Shown in pieces: positions 1-7,262 of a stretch of 16,884 nucleotides of DNA; the first letter of the stretch is position 1; each line of letters begins with the position of its first letter. The stretch lies in assembly GCA_964591225.1 (NCBI GenBank), contig CAZQAO010000019.1, forward strand, positions 1-16,884. The letters are read 5' to 3'. Position numbers and translations under genes: made by a program. The notes beneath the pieces are model-generated. The model was not told the origin of the DNA. It saw only the letters and a program-made list of their open reading frames with translations, and did no database searches. The stretch comes from MGBC108787 sp964591225. GTDB taxonomy: Bacteria; Bacillota_I; Bacilli_A; RF39; UBA660.

Positions 1-2
1 AT

Positions 3-22
3 AAGGCATGATGCCTTTTTTC
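3..22 (+). terminator. Intrinsic terminator of the upstream (off-window) gene
   Basis: AAGGC (3-7) and GCCTT (13-17) form a short stem around ATGAT, running into a T tract (16-21). It probably ends a gene lying left of the window. The T tract also occupies the -35 position of the next promoter. Confidence 0.7.
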
Positions 23-35
23 TTTGGCTATTAAA

Positions 36-44
36 TGATATACT
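36..44 (+). promoter_or_regulatory. Extended -10 promoter of the nuclease gene
   Basis: TGATATACT fits the extended -10 form TGnTATAAT (TATACT at 39-44). No good -35 box is present 17 bp upstream, where only the T tract of the preceding terminator lies. The predicted start is near 51, giving a leader of about 19 nt. Confidence 0.55.
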
Positions 45-69
45 AAAGAAAAAATAATGAGGTATCAAA

Positions 70-747
70 ATGAAGAAAAAGAGTAGTATTGGTGTTGCTA
101 TAGTAATTTTAATGGTATTAACTGCCTATGTTTATCAAAATTATCATGAACCAGTTTCGTATGGTACTAGTGATGTTCCGGCCTATGTCAATCAAACTTA
201 TATTGAGTTAGATAATAATGTTCCTAGTTTTACCGAAGAAGAAATTACTACAGAAAGTTTTGAACGTTATAGCAAGTTAGATGATTTAGGTAGATGTGGT
301 CCTGCCTATGCTAATGTTAGTATCGATACGATGCCTAGTGAAGAAAGAGGTAGTATCGGAATGATTAAACCTAGTGGCTGGCAAACGGTAAAATATGATA
401 GCGTAGATGGTAAATATTTATATAATCGTTGTCATTTAATTGGATACCAACTAACGGGAGAAAATGCTAATGAAAAAAATTTAATTACTTGTACGAGAAG
501 TATGAATACGAAAGGAATGCTTCCGTTTGAAAATGAAGTAGCTGATTATGTTAAAGAAACTCACCATCATGTGTTATATCGGGTGACTCCTTATTTTGAA
601 AATGATAACTTAGTAGCAAGTGGGGTAGAAATAGAAGCTTATTCAGTCGAAGATAAAGGATTAGGAATTTCTTTTCACGTCTATGTCTATAATATTGAAG
701 AGGGGATTACCATCGATTATCGAACAGGTGCTAGTCATCTTGCCTAA
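70..747 (+). CDS. Membrane-anchored DNA/RNA non-specific endonuclease (EndA/NS_2-type)
   Basis: A 225-residue exported nuclease expected to cut DNA and possibly RNA outside the cell. The N-terminus (MKKKS then a hydrophobic run to about residue 22) is a signal anchor or signal peptide. The core has the conserved block with GRCGPAYA followed by the MPSEERG segment, then the catalytic region NRCHLIGYQ, where His122 is the expected general base. The Asn in NEKNLIT (about residue 137) is the expected metal ligand. These are marks of the beta-beta-alpha-metal nuclease family that includes streptococcal EndA and Spd nucleases. A GAGG ribosome binding site (59-62) supports ATG 70. The muramidase gene follows 47 bp later with its own promoter. 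Nutrient scavenging, biofilm DNA turnover or DNA uptake are all possible; the sequence does not choose. The segment NLITCTRS has Cys and Ser where I would expect Gly and Tyr in relatives. Confidence 0.88.
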   Translation: MKKKSSIGVAIVILMVLTAYVYQNYHEPVSYGTSDVPAYVNQTYIELDNNVPSFTEEEITTESFERYSKLDDLGRCGPAYANVSIDTMPSEERGSIGMIKPSGWQTVKYDSVDGKYLYNRCHLIGYQLTGENANEKNLITCTRSMNTKGMLPFENEVADYVKETHHHVLYRVTPYFENDNLVASGVEIEAYSVEDKGLGISFHVYVYNIEEGITIDYRTGASHLA

Positions 748-748
748 A

Positions 749-777
749 TTTACTAATAGAGAATATAATGTTATAAT
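749..777 (+). promoter_or_regulatory. Promoter of the GH25 muramidase gene
   Basis: TTTACT (749-754), a 17-bp spacer and TATAAT (772-777) preceded by TG (769-770) make a strong extended -10 promoter. The predicted start near 784 leaves a leader of only about 11 nt, just enough for the AGGTGA ribosome binding site (785-790). Confidence 0.7.
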
Positions 778-794
778 TAAAATCAGGTGAAAAT

Positions 795-2018
795 ATGACA
801 AAAGAGCAAATTATTAAAATTGCTAAAGGAGTAGGTTTAGTTTTACTAGGGGTATTACTATTATGGGGGTTAATTAAATTAATTGGGTTTATAAGAGTGA
901 AAACCGCCCGTATCGAAGTAACGTTACAAAGTGATTTAACAGTAGAATTTTTAAGTCCCAAAAAATTATCAGATTTTATTGTTAGTATAAATGGTCAAAT
1001 ATTAGATGATTATGATATTAATACGAAAAAAATAGGTAAACAAGAGTTAAAGTTCGAATTTAAAAATGATGATGGCATCAAAGTACCTTACGCTTTTACT
1101 ATTGAAGTTGTAGATACGGTAGAACCGATTATCTGGTTAAATAATAGTTATACAATTTATCAAGGTAATGATATTGATTTAGTTCAAAATATTCTTTGTG
1201 GTGATAATGAAGATAATAATCCGCATTGTTTTATCGAAGGGGAATATGATTATAATACTATCGGCGATTATAATCTAGTTTTTAAAGCTATAGATCGTAG
1301 TGGTAATGAAGCTAATCAGCCTTTTACTTTACATGTTTTAGAGCCACCGCAAAGTACTCCTAATGTAAATAAAGAAAAAAGTGTTACTTTATTTAGTGAT
1401 GTCGTAGCTCGTTATAAAAATGATCATACTAAAGTTGGTATCGATGTATCGGGTTGGCAAGGAGATATTGATTTTGCCGCCTTAAAATCAGCAGGAGTAG
1501 AGTTTATGATTATCAAGGTTGGAGGAACTAAAGGTACAGAGGGCGAATATTATGTCGATTCGAAATTTATTGATAATATTACTAAAGCTAATCAATATGG
1601 TATTGATGTCGGTGTTTATTTTTATTCCTATGCTAATTCTAAACGTTTAGCTAAAGAAGATGCTAAGTGGTTATTAAAACAAATTGAACCTTATCAAGTT
1701 ACTTTACCCATTGCTTTTGATTGGGAGAACTGGTCTAAGTTTAATGAATATAATTTAAGTTTTTTTGATTTAACCGAAATGGCTACAACCTTTTTAGATA
1801 CCGTGACTAAGAATGGTTATCAAGGTATGCTCTATAGCAGTAAAACTTATTTAGAACGCTTATGGCTACCCATGGAGTACGATACGTGGTTAGCTCATTA
1901 TACGACTAAGACTAATTATCAAGGAAAATATTCTTATTGGCAACTATGTGATGATGGTCAAGTTGATGGCATAAATGGAGCAGTCGATATTGATATTATG
2001 TATTTAGATGAAAATTAA
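795..2018 (+). CDS. Membrane-anchored GH25 muramidase with Ig-like modules
   Basis: A 407-residue cell-wall hydrolase predicted to cleave the MurNAc-GlcNAc beta-1,4 bond of peptidoglycan. In order: one N-terminal membrane helix (about residues 11-33, no clear cleavage site), a beta-rich region (about 38-105), an Ig-like module resembling DUF5011 (about 106-182, with a GDYNLVFKAIDRSGN motif), a linker, and a C-terminal GH25 lysozyme domain (about 213-407). Family residues are visible: Asp217 in GIDVSGWQG and the catalytic pair in AFDWENW (Asp309, Glu311). AGGTGA at 785-790 supports ATG 795. The inside-to-outside helix suggests it stays tethered, acting on the organism's own wall in growth or separation rather than as a phage lysin. 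No holin or phage genes are nearby. It lies between a nuclease and a small secreted protein, all on one strand. Confidence 0.92.
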   Translation: MTKEQIIKIAKGVGLVLLGVLLLWGLIKLIGFIRVKTARIEVTLQSDLTVEFLSPKKLSDFIVSINGQILDDYDINTKKIGKQELKFEFKNDDGIKVPYAFTIEVVDTVEPIIWLNNSYTIYQGNDIDLVQNILCGDNEDNNPHCFIEGEYDYNTIGDYNLVFKAIDRSGNEANQPFTLHVLEPPQSTPNVNKEKSVTLFSDVVARYKNDHTKVGIDVSGWQGDIDFAALKSAGVEFMIIKVGGTKGTEGEYYVDSKFIDNITKANQYGIDVGVYFYSYANSKRLAKEDAKWLLKQIEPYQVTLPIAFDWENWSKFNEYNLSFFDLTEMATTFLDTVTKNGYQGMLYSSKTYLERLWLPMEYDTWLAHYTTKTNYQGKYSYWQLCDDGQVDGINGAVDIDIMYLDEN

Positions 2019-2080
2019 TTGTCCAAAAAATGGTAAAAATATTCATTTATTATGAAGCAAACTATTATTAGGTGAAAGTT

Positions 2081-2422
2081 ATGAAAAAAATTCTTTTTAT
2101 TATCCTCATATTAGTTTGTTTTTTGGTTTCTACTCCTTTAGCTAGTACTCATAATCATTGTACTGATTTTATTGAACCAGAAGATTTAAATGTTCACTTT
2201 TTAGTAAAGTATTTAAAAGATCATGATTGGCAATATCGAGTTAAAAAAGTTTGTTCTAAACAACTATGTACTTTTGTGTCACTTCCCCATTTAGAAAGTG
2301 ATATTAAGTATTTTATTGAAAAAAATATTGAATACTTAGAAAAAATAAATCCTGAAATGGGTATTGAAGCTAGTGTCAAAGGATTTCGCGTCGAAAAAAT
2401 TGAATTAGTAACCTGTTCTTAA
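2081..2422 (+). CDS. Small secreted protein with four cysteines, unknown function
   Basis: I do not recognise this 113-residue protein. MKKILFIILILVCFLVS is a signal peptide, with a likely cleavage after Ala21 in TPLAS. The mature chain of about 92 residues has exactly four cysteines (Cys27, Cys58, Cys63, Cys112), spaced so that two disulfides could form, one of them joining the two ends. The rest is charged and looks mixed alpha/beta. ATG 2081 is chosen over the in-frame GTG at 2072 because the GTG lies inside the AGGTGA ribosome binding site (2070-2075). It sits 62 bp after the muramidase with no clear terminator between, so it may be partly co-transcribed. Its stop codon shares TTAA (2419-2422) with the stop of the opposing radical SAM gene. 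Confidence 0.72.
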   Translation: MKKILFIILILVCFLVSTPLASTHNHCTDFIEPEDLNVHFLVKYLKDHDWQYRVKKVCSKQLCTFVSLPHLESDIKYFIEKNIEYLEKINPEMGIEASVKGFRVEKIELVTCS

Positions 2423-3330
2423 ACTTTATCGCCTTGATATATATTTCTTTTTTGCATTTCTTTATCAATTTCGTTTAAAACACCAAATTTTTTGGTTAAC
2501 CATAAAGGAGCAATTAAATCTTTGATTTCAGGATCTCCCGTAAGACGATGAATGACAATTTTAGGATCTAAATATTCTAATTGCGTACAGACGATATCGA
2601 CGTATTCTTCTCTAGTTAAAAGATGAAAGGGTTCTTTTTGATACATAGTAGCTAAAGGCGTATTTTTTAAAATATGAAGCATATGAATTTTAACTCCAGC
2701 AATTCCTAACTGATTTAAAAACTTAGCTGTATTTACCATATCCGTTTTAGTTTCTCCGGGTAAGCCATTGATAATATGCACTACGACGTTTATATTTTTC
2801 GCTTTTAAACGTTCGACACACTTTTTAAAGTTAGCGACATCATGACCTCGATGGATTTTTTTTAGAGTTTTATCATGACTAGATTGTAAGCCGAGTTCTA
2901 CCGTCAGAAAAGTTTTTTGATTTAATTCTTCTAAATATTCTAAGCATTCATCACTAATCGCATCGCTTCTAGTAGCAATAGATAGACCAATGACATTATC
3001 TAAATTTAAAATTGTTTCATATTTAGCTTTTAATTCTGCTACTGGGGCATAAGTATTAGTATTAGCTTGAAAATAACCGATATAAGCACTATCGGGCCAT
3101 TTTTTCTCTAATTGGTGAGCAACTTCATAAAATTGAGCCACTAAATCATCATTTTTAGTTACATCATAACTATTACTACCATGCAAACAAAAGATACAAC
3201 CGCCCTTTTGGTAATTAGGACAACTAAAATTAGCATTTAAACTGACTTTAAAAACTTTTTGGTTAAAAGTCGTCCGATAAAAATAATTTAAAGTATGATA
3301 TCTTTTATTATCTAAAGTATAAGGAAACAT
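2419..3330 (-). CDS. Radical SAM protein, YtqA/YhcC family (TIGR01212-like)
   Basis: A 303-residue radical SAM enzyme. The 4Fe-4S/SAM cysteines are Cys37, Cys45 and Cys48 in FSCPNYQKGGCIFC, a widened CX7CX2C spacing typical of the YtqA/YhcC branch rather than the usual CX3CX2C. The segment YIGYFQANTNTYAP, then LSIATRSD and VELGLQSSHD, are further marks of the family's Elp3-like barrel. The length is close to that of the family. The physiological substrate of this family is not firmly known to me. GGTGA lies just upstream of ATG 3330 on the minus strand, with an extended -10 promoter behind it. It is transcribed alone, divergently from the surface-protein gene and convergent with the small secreted protein, so context says nothing about substrate. 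Confidence 0.9.
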   Translation of the reverse strand: MFPYTLDNKRYHTLNYFYRTTFNQKVFKVSLNANFSCPNYQKGGCIFCLHGSNSYDVTKNDDLVAQFYEVAHQLEKKWPDSAYIGYFQANTNTYAPVAELKAKYETILNLDNVIGLSIATRSDAISDECLEYLEELNQKTFLTVELGLQSSHDKTLKKIHRGHDVANFKKCVERLKAKNINVVVHIINGLPGETKTDMVNTAKFLNQLGIAGVKIHMLHILKNTPLATMYQKEPFHLLTREEYVDIVCTQLEYLDPKIVIHRLTGDPEIKDLIAPLWLTKKFGVLNEIDKEMQKRNIYQGDKV

Positions 3331-3348
3331 AAGAATTCACCAAATCAT

Positions 3349-3376
3349 AGTATAACATGAAATTAAATATTTTGAA
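3349..3376 (-). promoter_or_regulatory. Promoter of the radical SAM gene
   Basis: Read on the minus strand: TTCAAA (3376-3371), a 16-bp spacer, then TATACT (3354-3349) preceded by TGT, an extended -10. The predicted start is about 12 nt before ATG 3330. Confidence 0.6.
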
Positions 3377-3457
3377 TTAATTGGTCATATTAAACATATT
3401 AATTATTAAGAGAATGAAATATCTCTTTAAAACAGTGATGTAGAAAGGAATTGTTTT

Positions 3458-4561
3458 ATGAAAAAAAGGAAGTTTTTAATCATTTCACTAGTTGGGGTTT
3501 TAATTCCTACCTGTGTTTTCGCGAGTGATAATGAAGTTGTGGGTATAAATACCGAACAAGCTTTAACCGAATGTTTGGAAACTAGTGGTTTATGTAAAAT
3601 GGATAATGACATAGAACTTAGTGGTTTACTTGATATTGATAAAGACGTTGTTTTGGATTTAAATGGGCACACTTTAGCTCCTCAAAGTGGTTTAGAATTA
3701 GAAAGTGCTTTTATTAATGTCAAACATGGTGCTACCTTAACGATTAGTGATAGTACAGGAACCGGTAAGATTTCGACTGGTTCCAGACGAGATTCTAGTG
3801 TGTGGGGGGCCATTGAACTAGGTTTAGAAGAAAAAGATTCTTCTGAAACTTCGGAATTAATAGTAAATAGTGGTACTATAGAAGGTTATTATTATGGAAT
3901 AACTGGTCATGGTAATTATGATAATACTAAAATTACCATTAATGGTGGAACTATTAAGGGTTTAAATGAAGAAGATAGTGTTGGTATTTATAATCCCCAA
4001 GATGGTATGGTAATCATTAATGGTGGTACTATTAAAGGTGGTACAGGAGTGGAAATGCGGGCTGGAACATTAGTGGTCGAAGATGGTGATATTGAAGGAA
4101 TTGCTCCTAAATTTGTCAAAAAAGTTAACGAAAGTGGTTCAACTACTAATGGGGTAGGAATTGCTATCGCTCAACATAAAACAAAGAAGGCTCTTGACGT
4201 AACTATCAATGATGGTAATATTAAAGGCCAATATGCTTTATATGAATGGAATCCGCATCAAAATAGTGCTGAAGATATTCAAAAAGTAAAATTAAAAATA
4301 ACTGGAGGTCATTTTACTGGAACCGCTGCTGGAGTAGGTACTGTTTATAGTGAAGATTTAAAGAACTTTGTTACGGGTGGAACATTTAATAAATCCGTCG
4401 AAGATTATAAAAGTGCTGAAGCCAGTAGTACCAGTATTATTGAAAGTAGTAGTGATGTCTCACCAAGTTCTTCATCTGGTATTCTTAAATGGTTAGCTGT
4501 TCCTGCTGTTTTAGGACTCGCTCTAGGAGGCGCCTACTTATATAATAAAAAGATCCGTTAA
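3458..4561 (+). CDS. Secreted beta-repeat surface protein with C-terminal membrane anchor
   Basis: A 367-residue exported protein. It has a signal peptide (to about residue 22, cleavage near VFA-SD) and a region with recurring short strands: DLNGHTL, ITINGGTIKG, VIINGGTIKG, VTINDGNIKG and KITGGHFTG. This pattern of Asn-Gly-Gly turns between strands is like right-handed parallel beta-helix or pectate-lyase-like surface proteins. A Ser-rich linker (about 328-344) leads to a hydrophobic helix ending in YLYNKKIR. That end is a stop-transfer anchor or a sortase-type tail without an LPxTG motif. AGAAAGGA (3442-3449) sits 8 nt before ATG 3458. No catalytic residues can be named, so adhesion or carbohydrate binding is only a guess. 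It is monocistronic, with a terminator overlapping its stop codon. Confidence 0.78.
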   Translation: MKKRKFLIISLVGVLIPTCVFASDNEVVGINTEQALTECLETSGLCKMDNDIELSGLLDIDKDVVLDLNGHTLAPQSGLELESAFINVKHGATLTISDSTGTGKISTGSRRDSSVWGAIELGLEEKDSSETSELIVNSGTIEGYYYGITGHGNYDNTKITINGGTIKGLNEEDSVGIYNPQDGMVIINGGTIKGGTGVEMRAGTLVVEDGDIEGIAPKFVKKVNESGSTTNGVGIAIAQHKTKKALDVTINDGNIKGQYALYEWNPHQNSAEDIQKVKLKITGGHFTGTAAGVGTVYSEDLKNFVTGGTFNKSVEDYKSAEASSTSIIESSSDVSPSSSSGILKWLAVPAVLGLALGGAYLYNKKIR

Positions 4562-4574
4562 GGCGGATTTTTTT
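4553..4574 (+). terminator. Intrinsic terminator of the surface-protein gene
   Basis: ATCCG (4553-4557) pairs with CGGAT (4564-4568), followed by a T tract (4568-4574). The stop codon TAA (4559-4561) lies in the loop, so the last codons also encode the hairpin. Confidence 0.8.
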
Positions 4575-4609
4575 GGTGCCGAGAAAAAGTAGCTATTAAC
4601 CAAGTTTTA

Positions 4610-4618
4610 TGTTAAAAT
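4610..4618 (+). promoter_or_regulatory. Extended -10 promoter of the GH31 gene
   Basis: TGTTAAAAT matches TGnTATAAT with one change. The hexamer 17 bp upstream (TAGCTA) is a poor -35. The predicted start near 4625 gives a leader of about 20 nt. Confidence 0.5.
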
Positions 4619-4644
4619 TAGAATAAGGAAAAGGATTGATTGGT

Positions 4645-7038
4645 ATGGACGAACATTTTAAAGTCGATTCTTCTAAAGGGTTAGCTAAAGAAAATACTAT
4701 TTTACGTGGTGAAAAATATCGAATTACCATTTTAACTGAACGATTAATCCGTTTTGAATATAGTGAGGACGGACAATTTTATGATGGCTTGACGGAAAGA
4801 GTTATCAATCGGGATTTTCCGGCTCCCGTCATTACGGTTCGAGAAGATAATCGTTTTTTAGAAGTCAGTACTTCTTATTTTAAATTGTCCTATATTAAAA
4901 ATAAACCTTTTGCATCTTCCATTGTGGCACCGGACGCTAATCTAAAAGTAGAATTAGTAAATACTGATAAAGTTTGGTATTTTAATCATCCTGAAGCTCG
5001 CAATTTTAAAGGCACAGGCATGAGTTTAGATGACAATAGTAGTAAAGCCGAATTACAAAAAGGTCTTTATTCCACCGATGGCTTTGCTTCGATAGATGAT
5101 TCTACTTCCCTTTTACTTACTAGTGATGGTCAGTTAGTTGAAGCTACTAAACCGCGGGTCGATACTTATTTATTTATGTATCGCCGAGATTTTGGTCTTT
5201 GTTTACGAGATTATTTTACTTTAACTGGTCATCCAGCTCTAATACCTAGATATGCTCTAGGAATATGGTGGAATAAAGATGAGATTTATAGTTTTGAAGA
5301 TGCCAAAAAGTTATTAATTCAATTTAGTAAAAATAAAATACCGCTATCAGTTTTATTATTAGGTCATAATTGGCATAATAAAACCGAATTAAATCATACC
5401 GGTTTTACGTTTAATAAAACCCTCTTTCCGGATCCTAAGAACTTTATCCAATATATGCACGAAAGAGGAGTACGGGTAGGTATTGCTATGGATCCTACCG
5501 AAGGCATTAGTCCTAATGAAGAAATGTATCCTACTATTCAAAATGATTTAGGGATTGCCGAAAATAATCGTATACCTTTTAGTGTATTTGATGTTAAAGT
5601 ACTAATGGAATATTTTCATAATATTATTACCCCGTTAAATAATTTGGGAGTCGATTTTTATTGGATTGATTATTATAATAAAAAAGATCCTTATACTTTA
5701 AGAGCATTAAATTATTATCATTTTAATGATTATAAAAAAGATCCGAAAAGAAGAGGAATTATTTTTTCCCGGGTGGGTTTAGTAGCTCCGCATCGCTTAC
5801 CGATCCATTATTCTGGACAAACCAAAGTTAGTTGGGATACATTAAAGTTATTGCCATTTTATAATTCGACCGCTAGTAATATTGGTGTTTCTTGGTGGAG
5901 TCATGATGTTGGTGGTTATAAAGATGGGATTGAAGACGGAGAACTTTATATACGCTATGTCGAATTAGCTACTTTTAGTCCTATCTTCCGGTTTAGTTCC
6001 AAACATGGTCACTACTATAAAAGAGAACCTTGGAAGTGGGATATTCATACTTTAAATATCGTTCGCGATTATTGTATCTTACGGCATCGTTTAATTCCTT
6101 ATTTATATGCGGAAGCTTATAATTATTATCAAACTGGTTTACCTTTAGTCCAACCTTTATATTATCAAAATCCGGAGATTTATGATGAACCAAGTTATAA
6201 AAATGAATATTATTTTGGTCATGAACTTTTCATTGCTCCTATTACGGTTAAAAAAGATTTAATTATGAATCGGGCGGTCGAGAAGATTTTCTTGCCGAGT
6301 GGTATGTGGTATGATTTTACCACAGGTAAGAAATTCCCTGGTAATAAACGTTATGTTACCTTCTTTAAAGATGAAGATTTTCCCGTCTTTGCTAAAGCCG
6401 GATCTATTATTCCTTTAGCAGTTTTAGAAGAAAATATTAATGTTACTAATCCCCCTAAAAAATTAGAAATTCATGTCTTCCCAGGTAAAAGTAATACCTT
6501 TAAGTTATATGAAGATGATGGTTATTCTTCTCTTTTTGAACAAGGTTATTATATTTTAACTAGTATTGATTACAATTATTTACAAAATAACTATACTTTA
6601 ATTATTCGTCCGGTGGAAGGAAAAACGGGTATTATTCCTGCTACTAGAGATTATAAAATTAGATTTCGTAATACTAGAGAAGCAGATGATGTCTTAGCTT
6701 ATATTAATAAAGATGTTATTGTTACTGATAATTATGTCGATGAAAATGATTTTATCGTCGAAGTTAAAAATGTCCCGACAACGAGTCAATTAACTATTAA
6801 TTGCAAAGGAAAAGATATTGAAATTGATGCTGTTCGGATTATTAATGAAGAAATAGATTCAATTATTAGTGATTTACAAATTGAAACCCGTTTGAAAGAA
6901 AAAATTGCCAATATATTCTTTAGTGATTTAGATATTAAAAAGAAAAGAATTGAAGTAAGAAAATTAAGAAAAGATGGTTTAGGTTCTTTATTTATCCGCA
7001 TGTTTTTGAAATTATTAGAATATATGCAAGAAATTTAG
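4645..7038 (+). CDS. Glycoside hydrolase family 31-like protein, atypical active site
   Basis: A 797-residue cytoplasmic protein (no signal peptide) of the alpha-glucosidase/alpha-xylosidase family GH31. An N-terminal beta-sandwich (to about 200) is followed by the catalytic barrel (from YALGIWW, about residue 203, to about 530), C-terminal beta domains, and a Lys-rich helical tail (about 727-797). Asp342 in DFYWIDYYN is the expected nucleophile, and SWWSHDVGG with FSPIFRF are family landmarks. In classical members the acid/base Asp lies in a W-[ST]-G-D motif followed by a Trp five residues on. Here the aligned segment is HYSGQTKVSW, so that position is Gln392. Either this subgroup uses another acid or the activity is altered. 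Substrate cannot be named. ATG 4645 is used with AAGGA 4631-4635; an in-frame TTG at 4636 is possible. It is probably monocistronic. Confidence 0.88.
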   Translation: MDEHFKVDSSKGLAKENTILRGEKYRITILTERLIRFEYSEDGQFYDGLTERVINRDFPAPVITVREDNRFLEVSTSYFKLSYIKNKPFASSIVAPDANLKVELVNTDKVWYFNHPEARNFKGTGMSLDDNSSKAELQKGLYSTDGFASIDDSTSLLLTSDGQLVEATKPRVDTYLFMYRRDFGLCLRDYFTLTGHPALIPRYALGIWWNKDEIYSFEDAKKLLIQFSKNKIPLSVLLLGHNWHNKTELNHTGFTFNKTLFPDPKNFIQYMHERGVRVGIAMDPTEGISPNEEMYPTIQNDLGIAENNRIPFSVFDVKVLMEYFHNIITPLNNLGVDFYWIDYYNKKDPYTLRALNYYHFNDYKKDPKRRGIIFSRVGLVAPHRLPIHYSGQTKVSWDTLKLLPFYNSTASNIGVSWWSHDVGGYKDGIEDGELYIRYVELATFSPIFRFSSKHGHYYKREPWKWDIHTLNIVRDYCILRHRLIPYLYAEAYNYYQTGLPLVQPLYYQNPEIYDEPSYKNEYYFGHELFIAPITVKKDLIMNRAVEKIFLPSGMWYDFTTGKKFPGNKRYVTFFKDEDFPVFAKAGSIIPLAVLEENINVTNPPKKLEIHVFPGKSNTFKLYEDDGYSSLFEQGYYILTSIDYNYLQNNYTLIIRPVEGKTGIIPATRDYKIRFRNTREADDVLAYINKDVIVTDNYVDENDFIVEVKNVPTTSQLTINCKGKDIEIDAVRIINEEIDSIISDLQIETRLKEKIANIFFSDLDIKKKRIEVRKLRKDGLGSLFIRMFLKLLEYMQEI

Positions 7039-7051
7039 GATATTTAAAAGA

Positions 7052-7081
7052 TTGACAAGAACTTATTTTATCACGTATAAT
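7052..7081 (+). promoter_or_regulatory. Consensus promoter of the leuS operon
   Basis: TTGACA (7052-7057) and TATAAT (7076-7081) are both perfect, separated by 18 bp. It is the strongest promoter in the window and starts transcription near 7088, at the head of the T-box leader. Confidence 0.88.
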
Positions 7082-7087
7082 ACTAGC

Positions 7088-7247
7088 GAGTGATGAAAAA
7101 AGAGTAGTAGTAATGTTTTTTAAGAGAGTTCACGGTTGGTGTTAGTGAATAAGTTATATTTATGAAATTACTTTTGAATCTTAAAATAATTTTCGGATTA
7201 AAGTGGTACCACGGCATTTTCGTCCTTAGGAAATGACCGTGTTTTTT
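7088..7247 (+). promoter_or_regulatory. T-box leader, leucine-specific (UUA specifier)
   Basis: A tRNA-sensing leader that should stop transcription when tRNA-Leu is charged and read through when it is uncharged. Stem I starts at 7092: GAT and AAAAG (7092-7102) pair with CTTTT and ATC (7171-7180) around opposed GA pairs, a kink-turn-like base. Its top hairpin TTCAC/GTGAA (7129-7133, 7145-7149) follows AGAGAG and carries GGTTGGTG in the loop, as in T-boxes. The specifier is read as TTA (7168-7170), a Leu codon placed after GAA as expected. The T-box proper is AAAG then TGGTACC (7204-7210). The variable base is U, which suits a discriminator A as is usual for tRNA-Leu. The terminator alternative lies at 7210-7247. 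The downstream leuS agrees with the specifier. Confidence 0.93.
7210..7247 (+). terminator. T-box regulated terminator
   Basis: CACGG (7210-7214) plus CATTT (7215-7219) pair with AAATG (7231-7235) and CCGTG (7237-7241), with one bulged A, followed by six T (7242-7247). It shares bases with the antiterminator, so the two folds exclude each other. Confidence 0.9.
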
Positions 7248-7262
7248 GATTAGGAGGCTATT

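Noticed and set aside
795..2018. Prophage lysis module around the GH25 gene
   Set aside because: No holin, tail or integrase genes; the enzyme has its own membrane anchor and promoter.
2423..2460. Terminator for the four-cysteine protein gene inside the radical SAM gene
   Set aside because: Only a weak ATATATAT element precedes the T-rich stretch; no stable stem, unlike the clear embedded case at 11916-11937.
3427..3672. Open frame on the minus strand opposite the surface-protein gene
   Set aside because: It lies entirely in the antisense of a well-supported gene with signal peptide and repeats, and has no ribosome binding site. Similar antisense frames at 731-961, 5993-6193, 6786-7001, 7763-7960, 12375-12587 and 14684-14978 were dismissed for the same reason.
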